Assembly (NCBI GenBank): GCA_964057225.1
Contig: OZ059895.1
Coordinates: forward strand, 1,612,001 to 1,676,000
DNA: 64,000 bases
Origin: Auanema rhodensis
Lineage: Eukaryota; Nematoda; Chromadorea; Rhabditida; Rhabditidae
Direction: 5' to 3'
Part shown: positions 25,801-40,364 of the stretch, in pieces
Numbering within the stretch: the first letter of the stretch is position 1
Layout: each line of letters begins with the position of its first letter
Notes under the pieces: model-generated
Seen by the model: the letters and a program-made list of their open reading frames with translations, nothing else
Told to the model about the DNA's origin: nothing
Database searches by the model: none
Made by a program: the position numbers and the translations under genes

Positions 25801-28780
25801 TCAACTGATGTAAGTTCACACTTATATCCTCGATTTTCACCCTGAAGAAATAATTTTTTCGTTGAATAACATTGTCTATCGTCTTTGCCTTGAAAAATGG
25901 AATCTAAAAACATCTACTTTTTGCTAAATTATTCTGAAATTTTTCGAAACAATTTTTGTCAAAATGTTTTTGGAAGCAATGTTGAGTGTACATGGAAACT
26001 CAACATACACTAATGCATCATTTTTCAAACGATCATAACTAATTTTTGTATTAAGCGTTTCTCAATGTAGTATAATGCATTCGATGCGGATTTTTAAGCT
26101 GCGTCGATCTGTCTTATCAGATTTGCGCTAGCTTAAAAATGCACCGAGATATCAACTGATATAAGTTAACACTTATATCCTCGATTTTCACCCTGAAGAA
26201 ATAATTTTTTCGTTGAATAACATTGTCTATCGTCTTTGCCTTGAAAAATGGAATCTAAAAACATCTACTTTTTGCTAAATTATTTTGAAATTTTTCGAAA
26301 AAATTTTTGTCAAAATGTTTTTGGAAGCAATGTTGAGTGTACATGGAAACTCAACATACACTAATGCATCATTTTTCAAACGATCATAACTTATTTTTGT
26401 ATCAAGCGTTTCTCAATGTAGTATAGTGCATTCGATGCGGATTTTTAAGCTGCGTCGATCTGTCTTATCAGATTTGCGCTAGCTTAAAAATGCACCGAGA
26501 TATCAACTGATATAAGTTAACACTTATATCCTCGATTTTCACCCTGAAGAATTAATTTTTTCGTTGAATAACATTGTCCATCGTCTTTGCCTTGAAAAAT
26601 GGAATCTAAAAACATCTACTTTATGCTAAATTATTTTGAAATTTTTCGAAAAAATTTTTGTCAAAATGTTTTTGGAAGCAATGTTGAGTGTACATGGAAA
26701 CTCAACATACACTAATGCATCATTTTTCAAACGATCATAACTAATTTTTGTATCAAGCGTTTCTCAATGTAGTATAGTGCATTCGATGCGGATTTTTAAG
26801 CTGCGTCGATCTGTCTTATCAGATTTGCGCTAGCTTAAAAATGCACCGAGATATCAACTGATATAAGTTAACACTCATATCCTCGATTTTCACACTGAAG
26901 AATTAATTTTTTCGTTGAATAACATTGTCTATCGTCTTTGCCTTGAAAAATGGAATCTAAAAACATCTACTTTTTGCTAAATTATTTTGAAATTTTTCGA
27001 AAAAATTTTTGTCAAAATGTTTTTGGAAGCAATGTTGAGTGTACATGGAAACTCAACATACACTAATGCATCATTTTTCAAACGATCATAACTTATTTTT
27101 GTATCAAACGTTTCTCAATGTAGTATAGTGCATTCGATGCGGATTTTTAAGCTGCGTCGATCTGTCTTATCAGATTTGCGCTAGCTTAAAAATGCACCGA
27201 GATATCAACTGATATAAGTTCACACTTATATCCTCGATTTTCACCCTGAAGAAATAATTTTTTCGTTGAATAACATTGTCCATCGTCTTTGCCTTGAAAA
27301 AAGGAATCTAAAAACATCTACTTTTTGCTAAATTATTTTGAAATTTTTCGAAAAAATTTTTGTCAAAATGTTTTTGGAAGCAATGTTGAGTGTACATGGA
27401 AACTCAACATACACTAATGCATCATTTTTCAAACGATCATAACTAATTTTTGTATTAAGCGTTTCTCAATGTAGTATAGTGCATTCGATGCGGATTTTTA
27501 AGCTGCGTCGATCTGTGTTATCAGATTTGCGCTAGCTTGAAAATGCACCGAGATATCAACTGATATAAGTTCACACTTATATCCTCGATTTTCACCCTGA
27601 AGAATTAATTTTTTCGTTGAATAACATTGTCTATCGTCTTTGCCTTGAAAAAAGGAATCTAAAAACATCTACTTTTTGCTAAATTATTTTGAAATTTTTC
27701 GAAAAAATTTTTGTCAAAATGTTTTTGGAAGCAATGTTGAGTGTACATGGAAACTCAACATACACTAATGCATCATTTTTCAAACGATCATAACTAATTT
27801 TTGTATTAAGCGTTTCTCAATGTAGTATAGTGCATTCGATGCGGATTTTTAAGCTGCGTCGATCTGTGTTATCAGATTTGCGCTAGCTTAAAAATGCACC
27901 GAGATATCAACTGATATAAGTTAACACTTATATCCTCGATTTTCACCCTGAAGAAATAATTTTTTCGTTGAATAACATTGTCCATCGTCTTTGCCTTGAA
28001 AAAAGGAATCTAAAAACATCTACTTTTTGCTAAATTATTTTGAAATTTTTCGAAAAAATTTTTGTCAAAATGTTTTTGGAAGCAATGTTGAGTGTACATG
28101 GAAACTCAACATACACTAATGCATCATTTTTCAAACGATCATAACTAATTTTTGTATTAAGCGTTTCTCAATGTAGTATAGTGCATTCGATGCGGATTTT
28201 TAAGCTGCGTCGATCTGTGTTATCAGATTTGCGCTAGCTTAAAAATGCACCGAGATATCAACTGATATAAGTTAACACTTATATCCTCGATTTTCACCCT
28301 GAAGAAATAATTTTTTCGTTGAATAACATTGTCCATCGTCTTTGCCTTGAAAAAAGGAATCTAAAAACATCTACTTTTTGCTAAATTATTTTGAAATTTT
28401 TCGAAAAAATTTTTGTCAAAATGTTTTTGGAAGCAATGTTGAGTGTACATGGAAACTCAACATACACTAATGCATCATTTTTCAAACGATCATAACTAAT
28501 TTTTGTATCAAGCGTTTCTCAATGTAGTATAGTGCATTCGATGCGGATTTTTAAGCTGCGTCGATCTGTCTTATCAGATTTGCGCTAGCTTAAAAATGCA
28601 CCGAGATATCAACTGATATAAGTTCACACTCATATCCTCGATTTTCACACTGAAGAATTAATTTTTTCGTTGAATAACATTGTCTATCGTCTTTGCCTTG
28701 AAAAATGGAATCTAAAAACATCTACTTTTTGCTAAATTATTTTGAAATTTTTCGAAAAAATTTTTGTCAAAATGTTTTTG
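22814..28780 (+). repeat. Array section 3: transition zone of mosaic monomers
   Basis: Seventeen monomers combining markers of neighbouring families. At 22814 and 23516, TAAC is joined to the C-type tail (t202c, c220a, a229t). 25271-26674 holds the first R-B-N-T' series, the arrangement that dominates the array further right. Monomer 27377 has a163g. No gene or unique sequence is present. Confidence 0.8.
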
Positions 28781-31588
28781 GAAGCAATGTTGAGTGTACA
28801 TGGAAACTCAACATACACTAATGCATCATTTTTCAAACGATCATAACTAATTTTTGTATCAAGCGTTTCTCAATGTAGTATAGTGCATTCGATGCGGATT
28901 TTTAAGCTGCGTCGATCTGTCTTATCAGATTTGCGCTAGCTTAAAAATGCACCGAGATATCAACTGATATAAGTTCACACTCATATCCTCGATTTTCACA
29001 CTGAAGAATTAATTTTTTTGTTGAATAACATTGTCTATCGTCTTTGCCTTGAAAAATGGAATCTAAAAACATCTACTTTTTGCTAAATTATTTTGAAATT
29101 TTTCGAAAAAATTTTTGTCAAAATGTTTTTGGAAGCAATGTTGAGTGTACATGGAAACTCAACATACACTAATGCATCATTTTTCAAACGATCATAACTA
29201 ATTTTTGTATTAAGCGTTTCTCAATGTAGTATAGTGCATTCGATGCGGATTTTTAAGCTGCGTCGATCTGTGTTATCAGATTTGCGCTAGCTTAAAAATG
29301 CACCGAGATATCAACTGATATAAGTTCACACTTATATCCTCGATTTTCACCCTGAAGAAATAATTTTTTCGTTGAATAACATTGTCCATCGTCTTTGCCT
29401 TGAAAAAAGGAATCTAAAAACATCTACTTTTTGCTAAATTATTTTGAAATTTTTCGAAAAAATTTTTGTCAAAATGTTTTTGGAAGCAATGTTGAGTGTA
29501 CATGGAAACTCAACATACACTAATGCATCATTTTTCAAACGATCATAACTAATTTTTGTATTAAGCGTTTCTCAATGTAGTATAGTGCATTCGATGCGGA
29601 TTTTTAAGCTGCGTCGATCTGTGTTATCAGATTTGCGCTAGCTTAAAAATGCACCGAGATATCAACTGATATAAGTTCACACTTATATCCTCGATTTTCA
29701 CCCTGAAGAAATAATTTTTTCGTTGAATAACATTGTCCATCGTCTTTGCCTTGAAAAAAGGAATCTGAAAACATCTACTTTTTGCTAAATTATTCTGAAA
29801 TTTTTCGAAAAAATTTTTGTCAAAATGTTTTTGGAAGCAATGTTGAGTGTACATGGAAACTCAACATACACTAATGCATCATTTTTCAAACGATCATAAC
29901 TAATTTTTGTATTAAGCGTTTCTCAATGTAGTATAGTGCATTCGATGCGGATTTTTAAGCTGCGTCGATCTGTGTTATCAGATTTGCGCTAGCTTAAAAA
30001 TGCACCGAGATATCAACTGATATAAGTTCACACTTATATCCTCGATTTTCACCCTGAAGAAATAATTTTTTCGTTGAATAACATTGTCCATCGTCTTTGC
30101 CTTGAAAAAAGGAATCTAAAAACATCTACTTTTTGCTAAATTATTTTGAAATTTTTCGAAACAATTTTTGTCAAAATGTTTTTGGAAGCAATGTTGAGTG
30201 TACATGGAAACTCAACATACACTAATGCATCATTTTTCAAACGATCATAACTTATTTTTGTATCAAGCGTTTCTCAATGTAGTATAGTGCATTCGATGCG
30301 GATTTTTAAGCTGCGTCGATCTGTGTTATCAGATTTGCGCTAGCTTAAAAATGCACCGAGATATCAACTGATATAAGTTCACACTTATATCCTCGATTTT
30401 CACCCTGAAGAAATAATTTTTTCGTTGAATAACATTGTCCATCGTCTTTGCCTTGAAAAAAGGAATCTAAAAACATCTACTTTTTGCTAAATTATTTTGA
30501 AATTTTTCGAAATAATTTTTGTCAAAATGTTTTTGGAAGCAATGTTGAGTGTACATGGAAACTCAACATACACTAATGCATCATTTTTCAAACGATCATA
30601 ACTAATTTTTGTATTAAGCGTTTCTCAATGTAGTATAGTGCATTCGATGCGGATTTTTAAGCTGCGTCGATCTGTGTTATCAGATTTGCGCTAGCTTAAA
30701 AATGCACCGAGATATCAACTGATATAAGTTCACACTTATATCCTCGATTTTCACACTGAAGAATTAATTTTTTCGTTGAATAACATTGTCTATCGTCTTT
30801 GCCTTGAAAAAAGGAATCTAAAAACATCTACTTTTTGCTAAATTATTTTGAAATTTTTCGAAAAAATTTTTGTCAAAATGTTTTTGGAAGCAATGTTGAG
30901 TGTACATGGAAACTCAACATACACTAATGCATCATTTTTCAAACGATCATAACTAATTTTTGTATTAAGCGTTTCTCAATGTAGTATAGTGCATTCGATG
31001 CGGATTTTTAAGCTGCGTCGATCTGTGTTATCAGATTTGCGCTAGCTTAAAAATGCACCGAGATATCAACTGATATAAGTTCACACTTATATCCTCGATT
31101 TTCACCCTGAAGAAATAATTTTTTCGTTGAATAACATTGTCTATCGTCTTTGCCTTGAAAAATGGAATCTAAAAACATCTACTTTTTGCTAAATTATTCT
31201 GAAATTTTTCGAAACAATTTTTGTCAAAATGTTTTTGGAAGCAATGTTGAGTGTACATGGAAACTCAACATACACTAATGCATCATTTTTCAAACGATCA
31301 TAACTAATTTTTGTATTAAGCGTTTCTCAATGTAGTATAATGCATTCGATGCGGATTTTTAAGCTGCGTCGATCTGTCTTATCAGATTTGCGCTAGCTTA
31401 AAAATGCACCGAGATATCAACTGATATAAGTTAACACTTATATCCTCGATTTTCACCCTGAAGAAATAATTTTTTCGTTGAATAACATTGTCTATCGTCT
31501 TTGCCTTGAAAAATGGAATCTAAAAACATCTACTTTTTGCTAAATTATTTTGAAATTTTTTGAAAAAATTTTTGTCAAAATGTTTTTG
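28781..31588 (+). repeat. Eight-monomer higher-order unit C-A-O-P-Q-R-B-N, copy 1
   Basis: Eight consecutive monomers (A is an unmarked type with c196 and no other change) appear in the same order at 37557-40364, 25 monomers away. I noticed only scattered differences: a T-for-C in the TTCG motif of the first monomer, GAAATAA against GAAACAA in Q, and TTTTTTGAA against TTTTTCGAA in N. The monomers on either side differ between copies, so the duplication boundaries fall close to the monomer ends given here. Confidence 0.85.
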
Positions 31589-34500
31589 GAAGCAATGTTG
31601 AGTGTACATGGAAACTCAACATACACTAATGCATCATTTTTCAAACGATTATAACTAATTTTTGTATTAAGCTTTTCTCAATGTAGTATAGTGCATTCGA
31701 TGCGGATTTTTAAGCTGCGTCGATCTGTGTTATCAGATTTGCGCTAGCTTAAAAATGCACCGAGATATCAACTGATATAAGTTCACACTTATATCCTCGA
31801 TTTTCACCCTGAAGAATTAATTTTTTCGTTGAATAACATTGTCCATCGTCTTTGCCTTGAAAAATGGAATCTAAAAACATTTACTTTTTGCTAAATTATT
31901 TTGAAATTTTTCGAAAAAATTTTTGTCAAAATGTTTTTGGAAGCAATGTTGAGTGTACATGGAAACTCAACATACACTAATGCATCATTTTTCAAACGAT
32001 CATAACTAATTTTTGTATTAAGCTTTTCTCAATGTAGTATAGTGCATTCGATGCGGATTTTTAAGCTGCGTCGATCTGTGTTATCAGATTTGCGCTAGCT
32101 TAAAAATGCACCGAGATATCAACTGATATAAGTTCACACTTATATCCTCGATTTTCACCCTGAAGAATTAATTTTTTCGTTGAATAACATTGTCCATCGT
32201 CTTTGCCTTAAAAAAATGGAATCTAAAAACATCTACTTTTTGCTAAATTATTTTGAAATTTTTCGAAAAAATTTTTGTCAAAATGTTTTTGGAAGCAATG
32301 TTGAGTGTACATGGAAACTCAACATACACTAATGCATCATTTTTCAAACGATCATAACTAATTTTTGTATTAAGCTTTTCTCAATGTAGTATAGTGCATT
32401 CGATGCGGATTTTTAAGCTGCGTCGATCTGTGTTATCAGATTTGCGCTAGCTTAAAAATGCACCGAGATATCAACTGATATAAGTTCACACTTATATCCT
32501 CGATTTTCACCCTGAAGAATTAATTTTTTCGTTGAATAACATTGTCCATCGTCTTTGCCTTGAAAAATGGAATCTAAAAACATCTACTTTTTGCTAAATT
32601 ATTTTGAAATTTTTCGAAAAAATTTTTGTCAAAATGTTTTTGGAAGCAATGTTGAGTGTACATGGAAACTCAACATACACTAATGCATCATTTTTCAAAC
32701 GATTATAACTAATTTTTGTATTAAGCTTTTCTCAATGTAGTATAGTGCATTCGATGCGGATTTTTAAGCTGCGTCGATCTGTGTTATCAGATTTGCGCTA
32801 GCTTAAAAATGCACCGAGATATCAACTGATATAAGTTCACACTTATATCCTCGATTTTCAACCTGAAGAATTAATTTTTTCGTTGAATAACATTGTCCAT
32901 CGTCTTTGCCTTGAAAAATGGAATCTAAAAACATCTACTTTTTGCTAAATTATTTTGAAATTTTTCGAAAAAATTTTTGTCAAAATGTTTTTGGAAGCAA
33001 TGTTGAGTGTACATGGAAACTCAACATACACTAATGCATCATTTTTCAAACGATCATAACTAATTTTTGTATTAAGCTTTTCTCAATGTAGTATAGTGCA
33101 TTCGATGCGGATTTTTAAGCTGCGTCGATCTGTGTTATCAGATTTGCGCTAGCTTAAAAATGCACCGAGATATCAACTGATATAAGTTCACACTTATATC
33201 CTCGATTTTCACCCTGAAGAATTAATTTTTTCGTTGAATAACATTGTCCATCGTCTTTGCCTTGAAAAATGGAATCTAAAAACATCTACTTTTTGCTAAA
33301 TTATTTTGAAATTTTTCGAAAAAATTTTTGTCAAAATGTTTTTGGAAGCAATGTTGAGTGTACATGGAAACTCAACATACACTAATGCATCATTTTTTAA
33401 ACGATCATAACTAATTTTTGTATTGAGCTTTTCTCAGTGTAGTATAGTGCATTCGATGCGGATTTTTAAGCTGCGTCGATCTGTGTTATCAGATTTGCGC
33501 TAGCTTAAAAATGCACCGAGATATCAACTGATATAAGTTTACACTTATATCCTCGATTTTCACCCTGAAGAATTAATTTTTTCGTTGAATAACATCGTCC
33601 ATCGTCTTTGCCTTGAAAAATGAAATCTAAAAACATCTACTTTTTGCTAAATTATTTTGAAATTTTTCGAAAAAATTTTTGTCAAAATGTTTTTGGAAGC
33701 AATGTTGAGTGTACGTGGAAACTCAACATACACTAATGCATCATTTTTCAAACGATCATAACTAATTTTTGTATTAAGCTTTTCTCAATGTAGTATAGTG
33801 CATTCGATGCGGATTTTTAAGCTGCGTCGATCTGTGTTATCAGATTTGCGCTAGCTTAAAAATGCACCGAGATATCAACTGATATAAGTTCACACTTATA
33901 TCCTCGATTTTCACCCTGAAGAATTAATTTTTTCGTTGAATAACATCGTCCATCGTCTTTGCCTTGAAAAATGAAATCTAAAAACATCTACTTTTTGCTA
34001 AATTATTTTGAAATTTTTCGAAAAAATTTTTGTCAAAATGTTTTTGGAAGCAATGTTGAGTGTACATGGAAACTCAACATACACTAATGCATCATTTTTC
34101 AAACGATTATAACTAATTTTTGTATTAAGCTTTTCTCAATGTAGTATAGTGCATTCGATGCGGATTTTTAAGCTGCGTCGATCTGTGTTATCAGATTTGC
34201 GCTAGCTTAAAAATGCACCGAGATATCAACTGATATAAGTTCACACTTATATCCTCGATTTTCACCCTGAAGAATTAATTTTTTCGTTGAATAACATCGT
34301 CCATCGTCTTTGCCTTGAAAAATGGAATCTAAAAACATCTACTTTTCGCTAAATTATTTTGAAATTTTTCGAAAAAATTTTTGTCAAAATGTTTTTGGAA
34401 GCAATGTTGAGTGTACGTGGAAACTCAACATACACTAATGCATCATTTTTCAAACAATCATAACTAATTTTTGTATTAAGCTTTTCTCAATGTAGTATAG

Positions 34501-35099
34501 TGCATTCGATGCGGATTTTTAAGCTGCGTCGATCTGTGTTATCAGATTTGCGCTAGCTTAAAAATGCACCGAGATATCAACTGATATAAGTTCACACTTA
34601 TATCCTCGATTTTCACCCTGAAGAATTAATTTTTTCGTTGAATAACATCGTCCATCGTCTTTGCCTTGAAAAATGAAATCTAAAAACATCTACTTTTTGC
34701 TAAATTATTTTGAAATTTTTCGAAAAAATTTTTGTCAAAATGTTTTTGGAAGCAATGTTGAGTGTACATGGAAACTCAACATACACTAATGCATCATTTT
34801 TCAAACGATTATAACTAATTTTTGTATTAAGCTTTTCTCAATGTAGTATAGTGCATTCGATGCGGATTTTTAAGCTGCGTCGATCTGTGTTATCAGATTT
34901 GCGCTAGCTTAAAAATGCACCGAGATATCAACTGATATAAGTTCACACTTATATCCTCGATTTTCACCCTGAAGAAATAATTTTTTCGTTGAATAACATT
35001 GTCTATCGTCTTTGCCTTGAAAAATGGAATCTAAAAACATCTACTTTTTGCTAAATTATTCTGAAATTTTTCGAAACAATTTTTGTCAAAATGTTTTTG
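31589..35099 (+). repeat. Ten-monomer block with HindIII variant (type H)
   Basis: All ten monomers carry g85t, so TTAAGCGTTTC becomes TTAAGCTTTTC and a HindIII site appears that other monomers lack. Within the block, c62t (GATTATAAC) marks 31589, 32643, 34047 and 34749; t252c (AACATCG) marks 33345-34748; and a20g (GTACGTGG) marks 33696 and 34398. The a20g and c62t monomers alternate at 33696-35099, a 702-bp dimer. The last monomer (34749) is H type at its left and B type at its right. This is a local homogenised amplification. Confidence 0.88.
31940..32291 (+). repeat. 352-bp monomer with 1-bp insertion
   Basis: An H-type monomer in which CCTTGAAAAATGG has become CCTTAAAAAAATGG near 32209-32217, adding one base in an A run. 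It shifts the array register by +1 from here on. Slippage in the A tract is the likely cause. Confidence 0.85.
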
Positions 35100-37556
35100 G
35101 AAGCAATGTTGAGTGTACATGGAAACTCAACATACACTAATGCATCATTTTTCAAACGATCATAACTAATTTTTGTATTAAGCGTTTCTCAATGTAGTAT
35201 AATGCATTCGATGCGGATTTTTAAGCTGCGTCGATCTGTCTTATCAGATTTGCGCTAGCTTAAAAATGCACCGAGATATCAACTGATATAAGTTAACACT
35301 TATATCCTCGATTTTCACCCTGAAGAAATAATTTTTTCGTTGAATAACATTGTCTATCGTCTTTGCCTTGAAAAATGGAATCTAAAAACATCTACTTTTT
35401 GCTAAATTATTTTGAAATTTTTCGAAAAAATTTTTGTCAAAATGTTTTTGGAAGCAATGTTGAGTGTACATGGAAACTCAACATACACTAATGCATCATT
35501 TTTCAAACGATCATAACTTATTTTTGTATCAAGCGTTTCTCAATGTAGTATAGTGCATTCGATGCGGATTTTTAAGCTGCGTCGATCTGTCTTATCAGAT
35601 TTGCGCTAGCTTAAAAATGCACCGAGATATCAACTGATATAAGTTCACACTTATATCCTCGATTTTCACACTGAAGAATTAATTTTTTCGTTGAATAACA
35701 TTGTCCATCGTCTTTGCCTTGAAAAAAGGAATCTAAAAACATCTACTTTTTGCTAAATTATTTTGAAATTTTTCGAAAAAATTTTTGTCAAAATGTTTTT
35801 GGAAGCAATGTTGAGTGTACATGGAAACTCAACATACACTAATGCATCATTTTTCAAACGATCATAACTAATTTTTGTATTAAGCGTTTCTCAATGTAGT
35901 ATAGTGCATTCGATGCGGATTTTTAAGCTGCGTCGATCTGTGTTATCAGATTTGCGCTAGCTTAAAAATGCACCGAGATATCAACTGATATAAGTTCACA
36001 CTTATATCCTCGATTTTCACCCTGAAGAAATAATTTTTTCGTTGAATAACATTGTCTATCGTCTTTGCCTTGAAAAATGGAATCTAAAAACATCTACTTT
36101 TTGCTAAATTATTCTGAAATTTTTCGAAACAATTTTTGTCAAAATGTTTTTGGAAGCAATGTTGAGTGTACATGGAAACTCAACATACACTAATGCATCA
36201 TTTTTCAAACGATCATAACTAATTTTTGTATTAAGCGTTTCTCAATGTAGTATAATGCATTCGATGCGGATTTTTAAGCTGCGTCGATCTGTCTTATCAG
36301 ATTTGCGCTAGCTTAAAAATGCACCGAGATATCAACTGATATAAGTTAACACTTATATCCTCGATTTTCACCCTGAAGAAATAATTTTTTCGTTGAATAA
36401 CATTGTCTATCGTCTTTGCCTTGAAAAATGGAATCTAAAAACATCTATTTTTTGCTAAATTATTTTGAAATTTTTCGAAAAAATTTTTGTCAAAATGTTT
36501 TTGGAAGCAATGTTGAGTGTACATGGAAACTCAACATACACTAATGCATCATTTTTCAAACGATCATAACTTATTTTTGTATCAAGCGTTTCTCAATGTA
36601 GTATAGTGCATTCGATGCGGATTTTTAAGCTGCGTCGATCTGTCTTATCAGATTTGCGCTAGCTTAAAAATGCACCGAGATATCAACTGATATAAGTTAA
36701 CACTTATATCCTCGATTTTCACCCTGAAGAATTAATTTTTTCGTTGAATAACATTGTCCATCGTCTTTGCCTTGAAAAATGGAATCTAAAAACATCTACT
36801 TTTTGCTAAATTATTTTGAAATTTTTCGAAAAAATTTTTGTCAAAATGTTTTTGGAAGCAATGTTGAGTGTACATGGAAACTCAACATACACTAATGCAT
36901 CATTTTTCAAACGATCATAACTAATTTTTGTATTCAGCGTTTCTCAATGTAGTATAGTGCATTCGATGCGGATTTTTAAGCTGCGTCGATCTGTGTTATC
37001 AGATTTGCGCTAGCTTAAAAATGCACCGAGATATCAACTGATATAAGTTCACACTTATATCCTCGATTTTCACCCTGAAGAAATAATTTTTTCGTTGAAT
37101 AACATTGTCTATCGTCTTTGCCTTGAAAAATGGAATCTAAAAACATCTACTTTTTGCTAAATTATTCTGAAATTTTTCGAAACAATTTTTGTCAAAATGT
37201 TTTTGGAAGCAATGTTGAGTGTACATGGAAACTCAACATACACTAATGCATCATTTTTCAAACGATCATAACTAATTTTTGTATTAAGCGTTTCTCAATG
37301 TAGTATAATGCATTCGATGCGGATTTTTAAGCTGCGTCGATCTGTCTTATCAGATTTGCGCTAGCTTAAAAATGCACCGAGATATCAACTGATATAAGTT
37401 AACACTTATATCCTCGATTTTCACCCTGAAGAAATAATTTTTTCGTTGAATAACATTGTCTATCGTCTTTGCCTTGAAAAATGGAATCTAAAAACATCTA
37501 CTTTTTGCTAAATTATTTTGAAATTTTTCGAAAAAATTTTTGTCAAAATGTTTTTG
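34749..37556 (+). repeat. Eight-monomer series B-N-T-B-N-T'-B-N, copy 1
   Basis: Three B-N-T-like trimers of 1053 bp, the last lacking T. The third B has GTATTCAGCG (a81c). The same order, including the a81c mark in the third B, recurs at 43875-46681. The first B here is chimeric, with an H-type left part (GATTATAAC, AAGCTTTTC). The shared variant order indicates segmental duplication. Confidence 0.8.
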
Positions 37557-40364
37557 GAAGCAATGTTGAGTGTACATGGAAACTCAACATACACTAATGC
37601 ATCATTTTTCAAACGATCATAACTAATTTTTGTATCAAGCGTTTCTCAATGTAGTATAGTGCATTCGATGCGGATTTTTAAGCTGCGTCGATCTGTCTTA
37701 TCAGATTTGCGCTAGCTTAAAAATGCACCGAGATATCAACTGATATAAGTTCACACTCATATCCTCGATTTTCACACTGAAGAATTAATTTTTTCGTTGA
37801 ATAACATTGTCTATCGTCTTTGCCTTGAAAAATGGAATCTAAAAACATCTACTTTTTGCTAAATTATTTTGAAATTTTTCGAAAAAATTTTTGTCAAAAT
37901 GTTTTTGGAAGCAATGTTGAGTGTACATGGAAACTCAACATACACTAATGCATCATTTTTCAAACGATCATAACTAATTTTTGTATTAAGCGTTTCTCAA
38001 TGTAGTATAGTGCATTCGATGCGGATTTTTAAGCTGCGTCGATCTGTGTTATCAGATTTGCGCTAGCTTAAAAATGCACCGAGATATCAACTGATATAAG
38101 TTCACACTTATATCCTCGATTTTCACCCTGAAGAAATAATTTTTTCGTTGAATAACATTGTCCATCGTCTTTGCCTTGAAAAAAGGAATCTAAAAACATC
38201 TACTTTTTGCTAAATTATTTTGAAATTTTTCGAAAAAATTTTTGTCAAAATGTTTTTGGAAGCAATGTTGAGTGTACATGGAAACTCAACATACACTAAT
38301 GCATCATTTTTCAAACGATCATAACTAATTTTTGTATTAAGCGTTTCTCAATGTAGTATAGTGCATTCGATGCGGATTTTTAAGCTGCGTCGATCTGTGT
38401 TATCAGATTTGCGCTAGCTTAAAAATGCACCGAGATATCAACTGATATAAGTTCACACTTATATCCTCGATTTTCACCCTGAAGAAATAATTTTTTCGTT
38501 GAATAACATTGTCCATCGTCTTTGCCTTGAAAAAAGGAATCTGAAAACATCTACTTTTTGCTAAATTATTCTGAAATTTTTCGAAAAAATTTTTGTCAAA
38601 ATGTTTTTGGAAGCAATGTTGAGTGTACATGGAAACTCAACATACACTAATGCATCATTTTTCAAACGATCATAACTAATTTTTGTATTAAGCGTTTCTC
38701 AATGTAGTATAGTGCATTCGATGCGGATTTTTAAGCTGCGTCGATCTGTGTTATCAGATTTGCGCTAGCTTAAAAATGCACCGAGATATCAACTGATATA
38801 AGTTCACACTTATATCCTCGATTTTCACCCTGAAGAAATAATTTTTTCGTTGAATAACATTGTCCATCGTCTTTGCCTTGAAAAAAGGAATCTAAAAACA
38901 TCTACTTTTTGCTAAATTATTTTGAAATTTTTCGAAACAATTTTTGTCAAAATGTTTTTGGAAGCAATGTTGAGTGTACATGGAAACTCAACATACACTA
39001 ATGCATCATTTTTCAAACGATCATAACTTATTTTTGTATCAAGCGTTTCTCAATGTAGTATAGTGCATTCGATGCGGATTTTTAAGCTGCGTCGATCTGT
39101 GTTATCAGATTTGCGCTAGCTTAAAAATGCACCGAGATATCAACTGATATAAGTTCACACTTATATCCTCGATTTTCACCCTGAAGAAATAATTTTTTCG
39201 TTGAATAACATTGTCCATCGTCTTTGCCTTGAAAAAAGGAATCTAAAAACATCTACTTTTTGCTAAATTATTTTGAAATTTTTCGAAACAATTTTTGTCA
39301 AAATGTTTTTGGAAGCAATGTTGAGTGTACATGGAAACTCAACATACACTAATGCATCATTTTTCAAACGATCATAACTAATTTTTGTATTAAGCGTTTC
39401 TCAATGTAGTATAGTGCATTCGATGCGGATTTTTAAGCTGCGTCGATCTGTGTTATCAGATTTGCGCTAGCTTAAAAATGCACCGAGATATCAACTGATA
39501 TAAGTTCACACTTATATCCTCGATTTTCACACTGAAGAATTAATTTTTTCGTTGAATAACATTGTCTATCGTCTTTGCCTTGAAAAAAGGAATCTAAAAA
39601 CATCTACTTTTTGCTAAATTATTTTGAAATTTTTCGAAAAAATTTTTGTCAAAATGTTTTTGGAAGCAATGTTGAGTGTACATGGAAACTCAACATACAC
39701 TAATGCATCATTTTTCAAACGATCATAACTAATTTTTGTATTAAGCGTTTCTCAATGTAGTATAGTGCATTCGATGCGGATTTTTAAGCTGCGTCGATCT
39801 GTGTTATCAGATTTGCGCTAGCTTAAAAATGCACCGAGATATCAACTGATATAAGTTCACACTTATATCCTCGATTTTCACCCTGAAGAAATAATTTTTT
39901 CGTTGAATAACATTGTCTATCGTCTTTGCCTTGAAAAATGGAATCTAAAAACATCTACTTTTTGCTAAATTATTCTGAAATTTTTCGAAACAATTTTTGT
40001 CAAAATGTTTTTGGAAGCAATGTTGAGTGTACATGGAAACTCAACATACACTAATGCATCATTTTTCAAACGATCATAACTAATTTTTGTATTAAGCGTT
40101 TCTCAATGTAGTATAATGCATTCGATGCGGATTTTTAAGCTGCGTCGATCTGTCTTATCAGATTTGCGCTAGCTTAAAAATGCACCGAGATATCAACTGA
40201 TATAAGTTAACACTTATATCCTCGATTTTCACCCTGAAGAAATAATTTTTTCGTTGAATAACATTGTCTATCGTCTTTGCCTTGAAAAATGGAATCTAAA
40301 AACATCTACTTTTTGCTAAATTATTTTGAAATTTTTCGAAAAAATTTTTGTCAAAATGTTTTTG
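37557..40364 (+). repeat. Eight-monomer higher-order unit C-A-O-P-Q-R-B-N, copy 2
   Basis: Same order and markers as 28781-31588. Here it is followed by a T monomer and another B-N-T' trimer, whereas copy 1 is followed by the HindIII-type block. The A-O-P-Q-R part recurs at 47735-49489. Confidence 0.85.
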
